Made by a program: the position numbers and the translations under genes
Notes under the pieces: model-generated
What the model saw: the letters and a program-made list of their open reading frames with translations, nothing else
Databases searched by the model: none
Told to the model about the DNA's origin: nothing
Part shown: piece by piece, positions 19,174 through 30,300 of the stretch
How positions within the stretch are numbered: position 1 is the first letter of the stretch
Layout of the letters: each line of letters opens with the position of its first letter
Assembly: GCF_000283155.1 (NCBI RefSeq)
Contig: NW_004454179.1
Span: forward strand, 9,869,220 to 9,933,219
Length of the DNA: 64,000 nt
Direction of reading: 5' to 3'
DNA from: Ceratotherium simum simum
Taxonomy: Eukaryota; Chordata; Mammalia; Perissodactyla; Rhinocerotidae

Positions 19174-22100
19174 CTGCAGGGGGGGAGAGAGAGAGGAAGT
19201 TATATTTTTTAAAACTAGCTCTTACAAAGATACTTTTTAGTCAGCATTTCCAGGCAAATTCAAAAATGTCTGTATTATATTTTTTAAAAAATCTATTAGC
19301 ACGGCCAGCCCACTGGCGCAGTGATTAAGTTCACACACTCCGCTTCAGCGGCCCAGGGTTCACAGGTTTGGATCCTGGGCGTGGACCTACACACCGCTCA
19401 TCAAGCCACGCTGTGGCAGCGTGCCACACATAAAATAGAGGAAGATGGGCACAGCTGTTAGCTCAGGGCTAATCTTCCTCAGCAAAGAGAGGAAGACGGG
19501 CAATGGATGTTAGCTCAGGGGCCAATCTTCCTCAAAAACAACAACAAAAAATTCTATTAGCTTCAATCTCATCAGCTGTCCAAATTGTGCCCAAACTGTA
19601 TGCACACCATAAATGTTAACTATCATATTAGCTAAGAACAGATATTTGGATATCTGTCCAGATATCATCGACGTGCACAACTTAAGATTGGAATCAAACA
19701 CAAACAAACACAGAATTAAGAACCCAACACAAGTTCACTAAATTCTAACCCTGTCATCAGCACCTGCTCACTGGGTCCACCAGGATTAAGTAGATCTATG
19801 GGCACTTGAGCCAACAAGAGCCTTACTAAGCACAGGAAATTGCCTGTCCAGGCACTGTCCCAGGCACCCAGCCATACTGGAACTCTCAGTAAGTGTAAAT
19901 GTATGTTTCACCTTTTATTTTCTTATCCCTACCCCTCACTCTAGGAAAGCAACTTTGAAAGATACAGAAATTTAAAAAACCATCAGATAAGCCTCTTAAT
20001 GTTACACATTCCCTTTTTCTTTAAAACTTTGAAGGCGCCTAGTACAATGCCTTCTACATAAGGTTCACAGTCACCATTTAGTAAATTTATCTGTGGACGA
20101 TGAAACTGTTAATCACCACCCATGTCAAATCTCAGTGTGCTACAAACCACTCTCATGAAGTAGTCAACAACTGTCAGTGATGAAAATAAAGTAATCTGTA
20201 AATTATATTTAGGATAAAAACAGCTTCATTATTTTTAACCATGGATATAAAAGCCAGAGCCAGTTAGCAAGGAATTAACACTAAAAGTACCAGTTTCCTC
20301 CTTAAAGGAAAAGTAACCCTTCAAGAAAACCCGTGATTGACTATTGTTTTTCAAGACATATATCTACGTTATTAAAGATGCTTCAGCCTATTGAACCACA
20401 ATTATGAGCTTGGGCTTTGTAATCAATCAGACCTGGTTTGGAATATAACTCTTCCACATACTAGCTTTGTGTCCTTAAGTAAGTTACTTAACCCGTTCAT
20501 CCAGTTTCCTCTTCTATAGAATGAGGATAAAAATCGTGTACTTACCTCATAGATTATTGGGAGGATAAAAAACACAATACATGCAAAACACTAAGAACAG
20601 TGCCTGATATATCTTTAAGTACTCACGAAATGTTATTTTTATTACTACTACTAATAAAAAATTACTCTCAAGAGGTTTTTGTGAAGATTAAAATAGATCA
20701 TTGCACACACACCATAAATATGAACTATCATATTAGATAAGGTTATATTGGCAGGGAGGTACTCTTATCAAATCAAAACAGCAATAAAAATGCTTACCCA
20801 GTTTTTTTGAATATGCATCCAGCTTGTAGGCTGCCTGCTCTAGAGCTGCTACCTGCTCCTCAATTACATTGATCTGATCCAGATAAGGCTGCAGTCCAGC
20901 ATCTTTAAAAACAAAGACAGACCACAGGTTTATATGGCATCAACAAGGAGTATATATAAGAGTGGAAAAGGAAGAATGCTAGCGTCTCTCCAGCTCTGCC
21001 TAAGACAGACTAGGTAGGGTGACGTGATTCTGATCACCAACAGGGCAGATGCTTTAGAAGACAGCAGCTGGCTGATCAGGCTTCACTATGACCTAGACAA
21101 AGTTAAGTCTCTCTCATCTACTAATTTTCCTCTCTTTTAAATTCCTTGCTCCTCAAGCAACCTTTCCATTACTGATTCAGTTTCTTGGGTACTCCCAGAC
21201 CAAGAAAGAGGGCCCTCAAGACAGGGAACACAAATATAAGTCGATGCAACATATATTCTACCAGTCTAAATTAGCATTTTCCATTTATAGATGTTCTAGT
21301 TTCCTGTTTATAGAGTGGTCCTTTACGGATTTCACTGTTAAATCAATTCACCAGAATCTGGCCACCCTTCCTCAGCCCCATCTCTTTCCAGGAATTTGAT
21401 TCTGATCAAATCAAGATTCAGAAGCAGAAATAACCATATCACCAAAGCATGCTAATCCTCAGAATGAAAGAAAGTCACTTTAACTTTGTAATTCACTTTC
21501 AGAAAATGAGCTCATTGAGGACAGGGGCCATGTTCCCTTCCCTTCTCCACGGCCCCAAGCACAAAAGAACATTAAATAAAACATGTTTAATTATAAAAAT
21601 TATTACTTACACTTCTGGTTTAAGTCCTTTAAGTTTCTACTAATGTTTATAGCAATATCTTTCATTTCAAGATACTTCAGGCTGGTTAGTTTATTCATAT
21701 TTTCCAGGAGCTTATAGTCTTCACTGGTGGCTTTAAAACAAACAGAAGATGTGATGCCTTTAAGACTTGTATTAGATCAGTGGAATGTGGAATTACAGGC
21801 CAAATGGCAGTTCAAGGCAGGGCCTAGGGAATGTTAAAGGAGCGGGCCACTTTTGATCTACGACATTTATATTCAGCCTGTGGACTCTGAATGTCTAAGT
21901 AGAAACTCAGGCAACAATTAGCAAACTATTTAAACCAAATAAGATCTAGAAGCACCAGGAGCTTAGTCGGAAAGGGAAATGATAACCTCATGTCCCAAGA
22001 AAAGGAAGGTGAAATAGTCTTGGTACCTCTACAGCATGAAAACATGTAATTTGGGAGATGGCATCATAAATATATATATATATATCAAAAAATATATATA

Positions 22101-25100
22101 TATATATCAAAATATATATATATCAAAATATATATATATCAATATATATATCAAAATATATATATCAAAATATATATATATCAAAATATATATATCAAAA
22201 TATATATATATATAAAATCAACTAGGACCTCATCACTTCTTAGTATCTCATTTATTACTGTGTGATTCTATATTACATTTTATGCACTGACTTTTCCAAA
22301 CCATTTGCAACCTTCTCATATACTCTATTCCCTTCCCTAGCCCTACTCAAAGCAAATGGCCTCTACTCCAATTTTCCTGAAAGCCAAGTCCACTTACATA
22401 AGCTGCCTCAACCTTTCTGCCTCACTTCTAAACTCCTCTGTACCTTAATATCTTCCCAAGAGGCAGAAGTGTTCCTACTCTTGCCAAGACAACTCCTCCT
22501 ACCGTGCTCTGGATCCCAAACCCTTCCACCTCTTCAGAGCCTCTCTTCAATCATCTTCTTTCTCTTGAATTTCCAAACTTTCTCCATCCTGGCACCCTCC
22601 TCTCTATCTAGAAATATATTCAGGTTTCCTCCAGCCCCAAAGTACTCCATCTATTCTGCTACACCTACATCTTCTGCTCAGTAAAGCAAAGGCGCTTCAC
22701 TGCTAAACCTTTTGAAAGAGTAGGTTACGCTCACCACTTCCTCTTCCTCACCATTCACTCATGTAAACCCTGGCAGTCTGGCCTCTGCCCTCACCATCCA
22801 GAGAAATTACATGCTCCAAAATTATCAGTGCTCTCTTAACCACCAAATCCTTGGCATTTTCTCAATTTCTATCCTCTTGAACCTCTCCATTGTATCTGAC
22901 ACTACTAATCTCCCTCTCTTCATGAAATGTTCATTTCCCTTAGCTGCTATAGCATTTTCTAATCTCTCTCAAACTGCTCTTTTTAGGTTTCTATGCCAGA
23001 TCCTTTCTCATCCAACCCCCTTAACTATCAGTTTTCAACTTTTCTTCAGCTGTGACACATGACTGAAGTTTACCTAGGTGGCACATTCCCATCGGCATTC
23101 CCAGGGTTATGCTAGCTTCTTCTCAAACTCAAAAAAGCATTTGTGCAAGTAAGAATGACAATCATAGGGAAATTACAATCTTCTTAAAATTAATTTTATA
23201 ATAAATAAATCATTTGGAAGCCTAGGTTCTTTAAGTACTGTTATTAAAGAAAAATTAATTGTCCTATACAGGCATTCCCTGAGATTTTAGTCTAGGCCCA
23301 CTTCTCTACCTCTAAGCTCTCTCTTGGCAATCTCCTCCTGAACAGCCTCAACTCACACCATCATGCGGGTAACTCCCAAATCTGTTTCTCCTGCTCTGAT
23401 CCCTTTCTGAGCTCTAGACTCACATGTACAAGTCACATGTTCTGGTAATCTCTAAAATCAGCCTAGCCAAAACTGAAAATATTATTTTGACACTAAACCT
23501 GGTTCCTCTTTCCAACTTCCCTATTTTGGCTGACGGCACCACCCAAGCTTAAAACCTCAGACACGTCTTAGGCTGCTCTATCACTTAATACCCACTTCAA
23601 CAAGTCCTATAAATTCCACATCTGTAATGTTCTTGCACCCATGCTCTCCTTCCCACTCTTCTTCTCATCAGTCTGTCACAGACTATCATTATTTTTCATC
23701 TGAAATATTGCTCATTTGTCTCTGGTCTCTCTCCTCCATATCCATACTCTCACTGCTATCAAATTAATCTCTCTAGGGGCTGGCCCAGTGGTGTAGGGGT
23801 TAAGTTCACGCGCTCCGCTTCAGCGGCCCGGGGTTTGCAGGGGGTTTGCAGGTTCGGATCCCAGGCGCAGACCTACGAACCACTCATCAAGCCATACTGT
23901 GGCAGGCGTCCCACATACAAAGTAGAGGAAGATGGGCATGGATGTTAGCCCAGGGCCCATCTTCCCCAGTAAAAAGAGGAGGATTGGCATGGATGTTAGC
24001 TCAGGGCTGATCTTTCTCATCAAAAAAAAAAAAAAAACAAAATTAATCTCTCTAAAACAAAGGTCACACACTCAAATACCTATGAGCCAGCAAGATAATG
24101 TAAATGAGTGAAGCAAGCCAGGTGTACGCAGATCAGACATACAAGAAAATTATTCACTTCCACAAAGAAATATGGTTTTTCCCACTTCTTGGCACATGCA
24201 GTGCTCTTAATCTATTATTTACTTGACCAATTTTGAAATATTGGTACAGAAAACCATTTATGTACCACTACGAAAAAAGCAAGAGTATAGGAATAGTGAT
24301 AAATGGCAACTGACACCAGGTCTAAATAAAAGGGAGAAAACCGAGTGCTGGGGACAAACTGTGTAGCACTAGTCTATTTAAAAGAGACAGCTGCTCAACT
24401 ATAGTCAATTATAGCTTTGCAAGAACAGGGGCTAGTATTGCCAAATCTTTGGAATTTTTAAAGAGAAGCCAAAAATCTAGATTTTGTTACTTGGTTTCTC
24501 TTGCTCAGAAATAAATAAATAAGTAAGTAAATAAATTAGAGACTCACAACCACTCCTATTCTGCCTCAAGCCTTTTCTTATAGATTCTAGTTCCCAATTT
24601 AGCTCACAGCAATTTCCTGGGGAAGTGAAACAATGTAATAAATGCTTCTAAGAGGCCACACTGGATCAGCTTCACTTTTTAGACCCTCCTCCACACATAG
24701 GTCATATGTTCACCCGGAAACACACGCTAGACCATAAAATTAATCGTGTCCCAAAGGATGGGTCACCAAACCCTCAGACCAACCTAACAGGTCCCTAAAT
24801 CTGCAGGTCACTGCCCATTCCCCAATTTCATTTCTCTTTGCCTCAGTAAATACATCTGCTTTAGCCAAACAAACTGCTTGCTTATACCACCTCACTTACC
24901 AGTCGTTTCCCCCTTTTCAGCCAACTATTCGCTTCACAACCCTGCTCAAAACACACCTCGCCCAAGGAAGCACTTCTTGATGAATTTTTTGTTGTTGTTC
25001 TCTCCGCAATAGTCTACACTACGGAGGCCTGCAGAGTTGTATTAAGTATTCTTACGTGTTTCTGAAAGCAGTTCCTGAATTTCTCCAGAGAAGAATGGAC

Positions 25101-25798
25101 CTCTTTCCTTCCCATTCACGACCTCCCCAAACTTCTAAGAGACAAGTTTATTTCAGGGCACGCGGGGTTAGGGAGGGAGCCGCAGACTGATGCTGCTAAA
25201 GCATCTCACTGGTCTCCCGGAGCTCCAGCGAGTGGTGCACAGCCCTGCCGGAATCCTCACCCGTCAGTTCCCCAGTCAGGTAAGTTGCCATTTTGGAGAA
25301 CATGTCCCGGCAGAGCTCAGTGATGTCAGCCTCAGCGGGCTCCTTTGCTTCCTCAGCTGTCTCCACCGCGGCATCGTCTGGGACAAGGAAGAACGAGTAA
25401 GTGTCCTGCCCTATAACCCGGTCCCAATACAGCCACAGCAGCCTCTCCCTACTTCCCTCCACCTGTCTTCATTCCACCAAGTCGGCTCCATTCTCCATGT
25501 GCCATAATTTCAAGTCCCTCACTTCGTCCTTGCCCCACCTGGCACGCCAGCTCTGCTTTCTGGCCCCGGCCCCTGGCTCACACCCGATCCCGCAGCCAAA
25601 CCATCTCAGACATCCTGACAGGACAAACACTCGCGCACACACAGGCGCGCCCCTTTGACCTGCCTACTCCTGCCAGGTGAGCCCCGGCATCCCGGAGCCC
25701 CAGTCCTCCCACTGGACACTTCATCCCCACCCACTCAGCGTACCTCGAACCGGCTCCTCCCGCTGGGTGGAGAGGACACCCTCGGCAGCCGCCGCCAT
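19142..25798 (-). CDS. BLOC1S2: BLOC-1 subunit 2 (BLOS2)
   Basis: Five coding exons (25744-25798, 25261-25377, 21611-21730, 20798-20902, 19142-19173) join in phase to 429 nt, a 142-residue protein, the same length as the human one. It starts [18 protein letters not shown] and ends KYKKLEKR. The variable acidic N-terminus is followed by [20 protein letters not shown] and a long helical, coiled-coil half from about residue 60 to the end. By family knowledge it is a subunit of BLOC-1 (lysosome-related organelle biogenesis) and of BORC (lysosome positioning through ARL8), cytosolic on organelle membranes. The ATG at 25796-25798 has G at -3 and +4. All five exons look intact. It lies about 1.2 kb downstream of the PKD2L1 poly(A) site on the same strand. 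Confidence 0.97.
19301..19546 (+). mobile_element. ERE-type SINE in BLOC1S2 intron 4
   Basis: Starts ACGGCCAGCCCACTGGCGCA and has two GTTAGCTCAGG modules. Duplications around TCTATTAGC at 19286-19300 and 19547-19561. Confidence 0.9.
20395..20640 (+). mobile_element. MIR-type ancient SINE
   Basis: Has the MIR core pattern GAGCTTGGGCTTTGTAATCA, then CTTAAGTAAGTTACTTAACC and AGGATAAAAATCGTGTACTT. In BLOC1S2 intron 4. Confidence 0.7.
20798..20902 (-). CDS. BLOC1S2: BLOC1S2 coding exon 4
   Basis: 105 nt, [20 protein letters not shown] and on to AYSKKL; coiled coil. The acceptor is TAAAG and the donor GTAAGC. Confidence 0.96.
21611..21730 (-). CDS. BLOC1S2: BLOC1S2 coding exon 3
   Basis: 120 nt, [20 protein letters not shown] and on to NLKDLNQK. 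The acceptor is TAAAG and the donor GTAAGT. Heptad-like helix. Confidence 0.96.
22063..22214. repeat. AT-rich minisatellite, unit about 14-16 bases (ATATATATATCAAAA)
   Basis: At least eight copies of a TA run followed by TCAAAA, with TA length varying between copies. In BLOC1S2 intron 2. Not a CRISPR array: there are no spacers and the host is a mammal. Confidence 0.9.
22260..23760 (+). mobile_element. Ancient L2-like LINE remnants
   Basis: Long pyrimidine-rich blocks such as CTCTTCAGAGCCTCTCTTCA and TTCAACAAGTCCTATAAATT resemble decayed L2. An apparent 140-codon frame at 22262-22684 has no splice or homology support. Confidence 0.45.
23776..24039 (+). mobile_element. ERE-type SINE in BLOC1S2 intron 2
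   Basis: Starts GGGGCTGGCCCAGTGGTGTA. It has a local doubling of GGGGTTTGCA (23829-23848) and two GATGTTAG modules. Exact duplications AAATTAATCTCTCTA at 23761-23775 and 24040-24054. Confidence 0.93.
25261..25377 (-). CDS. BLOC1S2: BLOC1S2 coding exon 2
   Basis: 117 nt, [20 protein letters not shown] and on to YLTGELT. The acceptor is CCCAG and the donor GTGAGG. Phase 1 at both ends. Confidence 0.96.
25744..25798 (-). CDS. BLOC1S2: BLOC1S2 coding exon 1
   Basis: 55 nt, [18 protein letters not shown] plus one base; donor GTACGC. It differs from the human N-terminus mainly in the STQREEPV stretch. Confidence 0.95.
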
Positions 25799-26060
25799 GC
25801 CTGGTACCGCGCTGCTTCCTGTTCTGGGATGCCTGCGCATGCGCACCGGATGCGCCCCGCCCTCCCTGCCCTGGATTCGCAACCAGGGATCCTCCGCCTC
25901 TAGGCGAAATCCTGTCGCAGCTGTTGAGTAACAGCAGAGTGTGAGCACGAAGCCGAAATCCAAGCTAAGACTGGCTATCGTGACTCGCCGCCAAGAGTCT
26001 CAACGTCTGAAACTGAGAATGCGCTCTTTCCTGCGGCCGTTCACTGGAGGGGTCACTAGT
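25799..26060 (-). promoter_or_regulatory. BLOC1S2: BLOC1S2 CpG promoter with NRF1 site
   Basis: CpG-rich flank directly upstream of the ATG. It contains the perfect palindrome TGCGCATGCGCA (25834-25845), the consensus for NRF1, an ETS-like AGGAAG on the minus strand (about 25816-25821) and a GC box CGCCCCGCCC (about 25853-25862). No TATA box is seen. Functional use is inferred from the motifs. Confidence 0.75.
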
Positions 26061-26692
26061 CTAGTAAGACCCAGGACTTGTCCGGGTTGAGCCCGGGGTT
26101 GCCTGCTGACCACAGTCACCGGAAACAGCTCACACCCTCCCCAGAGAATCCGCACCCCGGCAGGTATAAGTGGCCAAAAGACTGCTGAGTGAATCCATGC
26201 TTTCGAAGATAGTCTCATCCAGGCTTTGGGAAACCTTCAGGCATTGATCTTTGAGCGGAAATACTCTCCCTTCCAATGTCCTAGATTAAGACCAACATAT
26301 TGGCCCCTTTTTCTTAAACTGTAGGCTGGCACCTACTTCTCTTCGATTGATACAGCCTTTGTTGAGAAAGCTTAGATGATAACTTTTTTAGGGCTAGGAT
26401 ACACTCTGGTTATCTTAATTGCACTCAGCTGTTTCACAAGTCCCCTAGGTGTATAGAGTGTACTTCATGGGGTGGGAGAACAGAGGTGGCTGAAGGGAAT
26501 GGAGGAGAAAAGGCGACTGGGAAGCAACGGAAGGTGCAAAATGAGGAAGGGATAAAGGTCACAGGGGAAGGGAGAGGGAATATATAGCAGGACTCCGGAT
26601 GCAGACCTGTACACCCAAAATCTTGGTGTAGGAGTTTTTTGACTTATCTCTGGTTATCCTCCATCTGCACTCTCTCACCTCCCACACCCTAC

Positions 26693-26694
26693 AC

Positions 26695-26724
<30 letters not shown>
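26693..26724. repeat. (CA)n microsatellite
   Basis: About 15 CA units in the intergenic gap between BLOC1S2 and PKD2L1. The remainder of 26060-27030 shows no gene. Confidence 0.95.
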
Positions 26725-26725
<1 letters not shown>

Positions 26726-27046
26726 CAGCTACCCACCACCCCAGAGTAAGGACTACCTTACTCTCTTCACCCTGAGGACCAAATCTCCTAGGTCACTGTC
26801 TCCACTCTCTCCAATGGTACAATCATAGCACTCACCATTTCAAACCATTCTTACCAGCCAGGAATTCTTACTTCAGGACTCCTGCGGCAGCCCAGCTCCT
26901 TCACATTGTCACTGCCCTCACTCTACACCTCCTAGCGGGGATGAGCTTTTCCCAGCCCAAGTACAAGGATGGCTCACAGTTCCAGCCTCTCTTTTTCCCC
27001 CTACAGTCCCAGAAGCAAGTGCAAAGTCCTGGTTTTCCCAAGGATT

Positions 27047-27052
27047 TTTATT
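27047..27052 (-). terminator. PKD2L1: PKD2L1 poly(A) signal AATAAA
   Basis: AATAAA on the minus strand, 192 bases past the predicted PKD2L1 stop. Cleavage would be expected around 27025-27035, giving a 3' UTR of about 210 bases. Confidence 0.7.
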
Positions 27053-27243
27053 GATCGTCACCAGGGAAACCCACATTTTGGTATGGAAGGGTAGATTCAG
27101 AGCCCACCACATTTTAGTCCAAAGATCTCTGAATCCTGAGGTCATTTCTTTGCTGGATTCTCCTCAGGCTCCATCTTCATCTCCTGGTTTTCAGGCCCCC
27201 CAGTTCCCAGCGTTCAGTGGAATGTCCAGAGCAGCCCCTCCAC

Positions 27244-27365
27244 TTAGCCTTCATGAACTTTGCCCTGGGGGGGTGTCACTCCAACTCCTCTGCAACATTG
27301 TAACCATCCGGCAGGAGAAAGTCTCCTCTCCTCTAAGGCTTCCCCTTCTCTTTCACAGGGAAACT
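27244..27365 (-). CDS. PKD2L1: PKD2L1 coding exon 16 and stop
   Basis: 122 nt. The acceptor is CCACAG. It opens [16 protein letters not shown], clearly matching the human tail, then leaves the human frame and ends [12 protein letters not shown] with TAA at 27244-27246. The last part is predicted from DNA only. Confidence 0.75.
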
Positions 27366-30300
27366 CTGTGGGAAAGACAAGAATCCCAGGGGTGCTAGTA
27401 GCAGGTCTCTAGATGCACAAAGAATAGGTTTCACTGGCAAGTAGGAAGACATCTAGATTATGCTACTCTCTCGGCTTCTACTTTTTTCACAAATCATGAC
27501 TATCCAGGTGCTTAGAGAAAGTCATTACCCTCCCTGCCTTCCTTTATTCTGTTTATTGACCTTTTTTTCTTTTAAACATCACCGCAGAGCTAGGAGCACA
27601 GGGAGTGAGAGGCCCAGTGGGAAATGTTATTTCACAGAGCTACATGGCTACACACAGAAACACTGAATCACAAGCCTAAGCATGATGCCCAGCGACACAC
27701 AGAAACATTGGCTCAAAAGGCCAGACATAGGGTGGGACTCAACAGCAGCAGTGGTGGGATCTACTACCCTAGAAGTGGAGGGCATGTGCCAAGGGAGTTT
27801 CTGGGGAGGCAGTGAGAGAGGAGTCTGCTGCCTGATGCTTTAGGACCCTTCCCCTACCACTGTCCTGCCAACCCTGGACTTCCCAGGGGGCTGGAGTCAC
27901 AGCTGGAACCGGCTGCATGTGCTCCCAAATGCCTTGTTCCCCCTGTTGGAAGAAAAAGGGACAGGTCATTTGAAGGAAGAGTTCGTGCCCCACTTTCCTT
28001 TTACCTGGAAAATCTGGATCTGATTCACCAACCTTAGACCATCTCCTAGAGGCCAAGGCAGCCCTCAGGCCAAAGCAACTAACCCCAGGCCTCCCCTCCA
28101 CCCCCCATCTCCTCTGATACACTGACTATTGTGAAGAACATGTTGCCTCAGGAGCCTGAAAACATGTTTTGCCTCTACCCACTGAGTGGAAAAAATGGTA
28201 GAGTTCAGCTGTGGGGAGCCAAGAGGACCCAGGTGAAGGACTAGTCACCATGCCTGGGGAAGGAGCCAGCTGCCCCTTCTTCTCCAGCATCTTCAGCTTT
28301 GAGCCCACAGCATCAACCTGGGACATGACTCCTTCTAAGATAGTCTCCAGCTGCAGAACTCTCCTTGTGAGCCTGTGCAGAATTTGAGAGAGACCAAGGG
28401 AGCAGAAATATGTGTCTGAGGGGCTAGGGATCTATAGGGGCAGGGAGGGTAGAATGATGTGTGTCTGGATGGGAGCAAGGAAAGTAAGGCCTAGCCTTGT
28501 AGGGAGAATTAAAGCAGGGGCAGAGGTTCTCCCTGGGATAAGGATAGGGAATTGGAAGATTGTGGAAAAAAGCTCAAGGTAGGGTATTATAAACACAATC
28601 AGCCTTGGGCCCCTGGTGGCACATACGTATAGAATTCTTCTCCTGAAACACAGCCACCTGCTCTGGCAGCCTCTGGACCCGACTCGCCTGGTGGGCTACT
28701 CACAATGGACCGGCCCAGGTGCTCAATGTCAGTGTTGAGGGCCACCTGATTAGGAAGTCAGAAGTCAGAGAGAAGATGATGACTCTGAGAAGCCATCAGC
28801 TCCTGTTCCATCACCTGCTCTAATGGGCTCTCGGGTCTAGGCCTTTTGCTCCAATTCTTGCTATTCCCCTTCCCTCTGAAACTCAGGGGACAAAGGGATC
28901 AAAGTGGTGGTGTTGGACACAAAGCTGGCCCAACCTCTGGGAGGGAATCACCTCCTAAGGAAACAAAACACGAGCCCCTTGAAGTCTTCGTTAGTGAGGC
29001 ACTCACTAGAAGCCAACTCAGTTTGGGAGAAGAGGGACAGTACCAGAATTCCCGGCACGTTCCCTCCTGCCCTTGACTTCTTGGTCTACACTGGATAGGG
29101 ATGAAGCACGCATAGCAAAGGCAGCTAAGGATCAGAGTTAAAAATTCAAAGGAGAAGGCAAGTCCTCAGGAGGAATTGTCATGGTTTCTTGGGCAGTTGA
29201 TCCTTTACCCCTAAGACTGTTTGAGAGCAATGGTTCTCAACCTTGGCTATGCATTGGAATCACCTGGGGAGTTTTTTAAAGTACTGCCGTCTGGACCCCC
29301 CAAACCCCGAGCAGTTCTGGTCTAGGGTATGTGACTTGTGATGAGGATTTTAAAAAACCCCACCAAGGTATTATAACGTACAGTGGTTTGAGAACCACTA
29401 TTCTAGAGAGCTCTTTCCTGCCCATCTATCAGAGGATTTTCAGTTTGGGTTTGTGTCCTGGGTGTGTTGCAGGGAGGGGAGGGTGAGTAATTTCTTTATG
29501 CTGCCTCTCCACCAACCAGCTGGGCTCACCCTCTCCCCCTCCAGGTCCTGTTGCATTTGTTCCTGCTCCTTCTCATCCGGGATGCGATTCCCATCTTGGT
29601 CAAATCTGGAGAAGGTGGCCATGAGCTCAGTGAGATGCTCTGCATGCCCCAGTCTGAGGAGAACAGGATGATGAAATGACTTCTGGCATGCCGTGGCTGT
29701 GATCTCTCAATTATGGACCCCCCCTTTTGCTAGACTCTGCAAGAGTCTTGCTCTCTGAGGAAGAAGGGGACCACATAGGAAAGCCAGAATCTCTAAGGTC
29801 TAGCAATGTTACCCCCAAGAAATCACTTGAATCTATTTCTTCCCCCACTGACTCCTGCTGATTAGGTTCAGGCCCTCGTGATCTCCTACAGGGATTATTG
29901 AAAAATCTTTTTTTTTTTTTTTTTTTTTTGTGAGGAGTTCAGCCCTGTGCTAACATCTGCCAATCCTCCTCTTTTTTTGCTGAGGAAGACTGGCCCTGGG
30001 CTAACATCTGTGCCCATCTTCCTCCACTTTATATGGGACGCCGCCACAGCATGGCTTGCCAAGCAGTGCGTTGGTGCGCGCCCGGGATCTGAACCAGCGA
30101 ACCCCGGGCCGCCGCAGCGGAGCGCGCGCACTTAACCGCTTGCGCCACCGGGCCGGCCCCTGAAAAATCTTTTTGCCTCTAAATAACCTGCCCCTCACCC
30201 AGCTTCCCCTTCACTTCCTCCCCCTGAAATCCATCCTGCATAATGCAACTAGAGTAATTAATCTTTCTAAAGTGCTGGTCTAAATATACCCCTTCCCTGC

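Noticed and set aside
22063..22214. CRISPR-like array
   Set aside because: Tandem AT units without unique spacers, in a mammalian genome.
22262..22684. 140-codon open frame in BLOC1S2 intron 2
   Set aside because: Leu/Ser/Pro-rich translation of a pyrimidine-rich old repeat, on the strand opposite to the host gene, with no homology.
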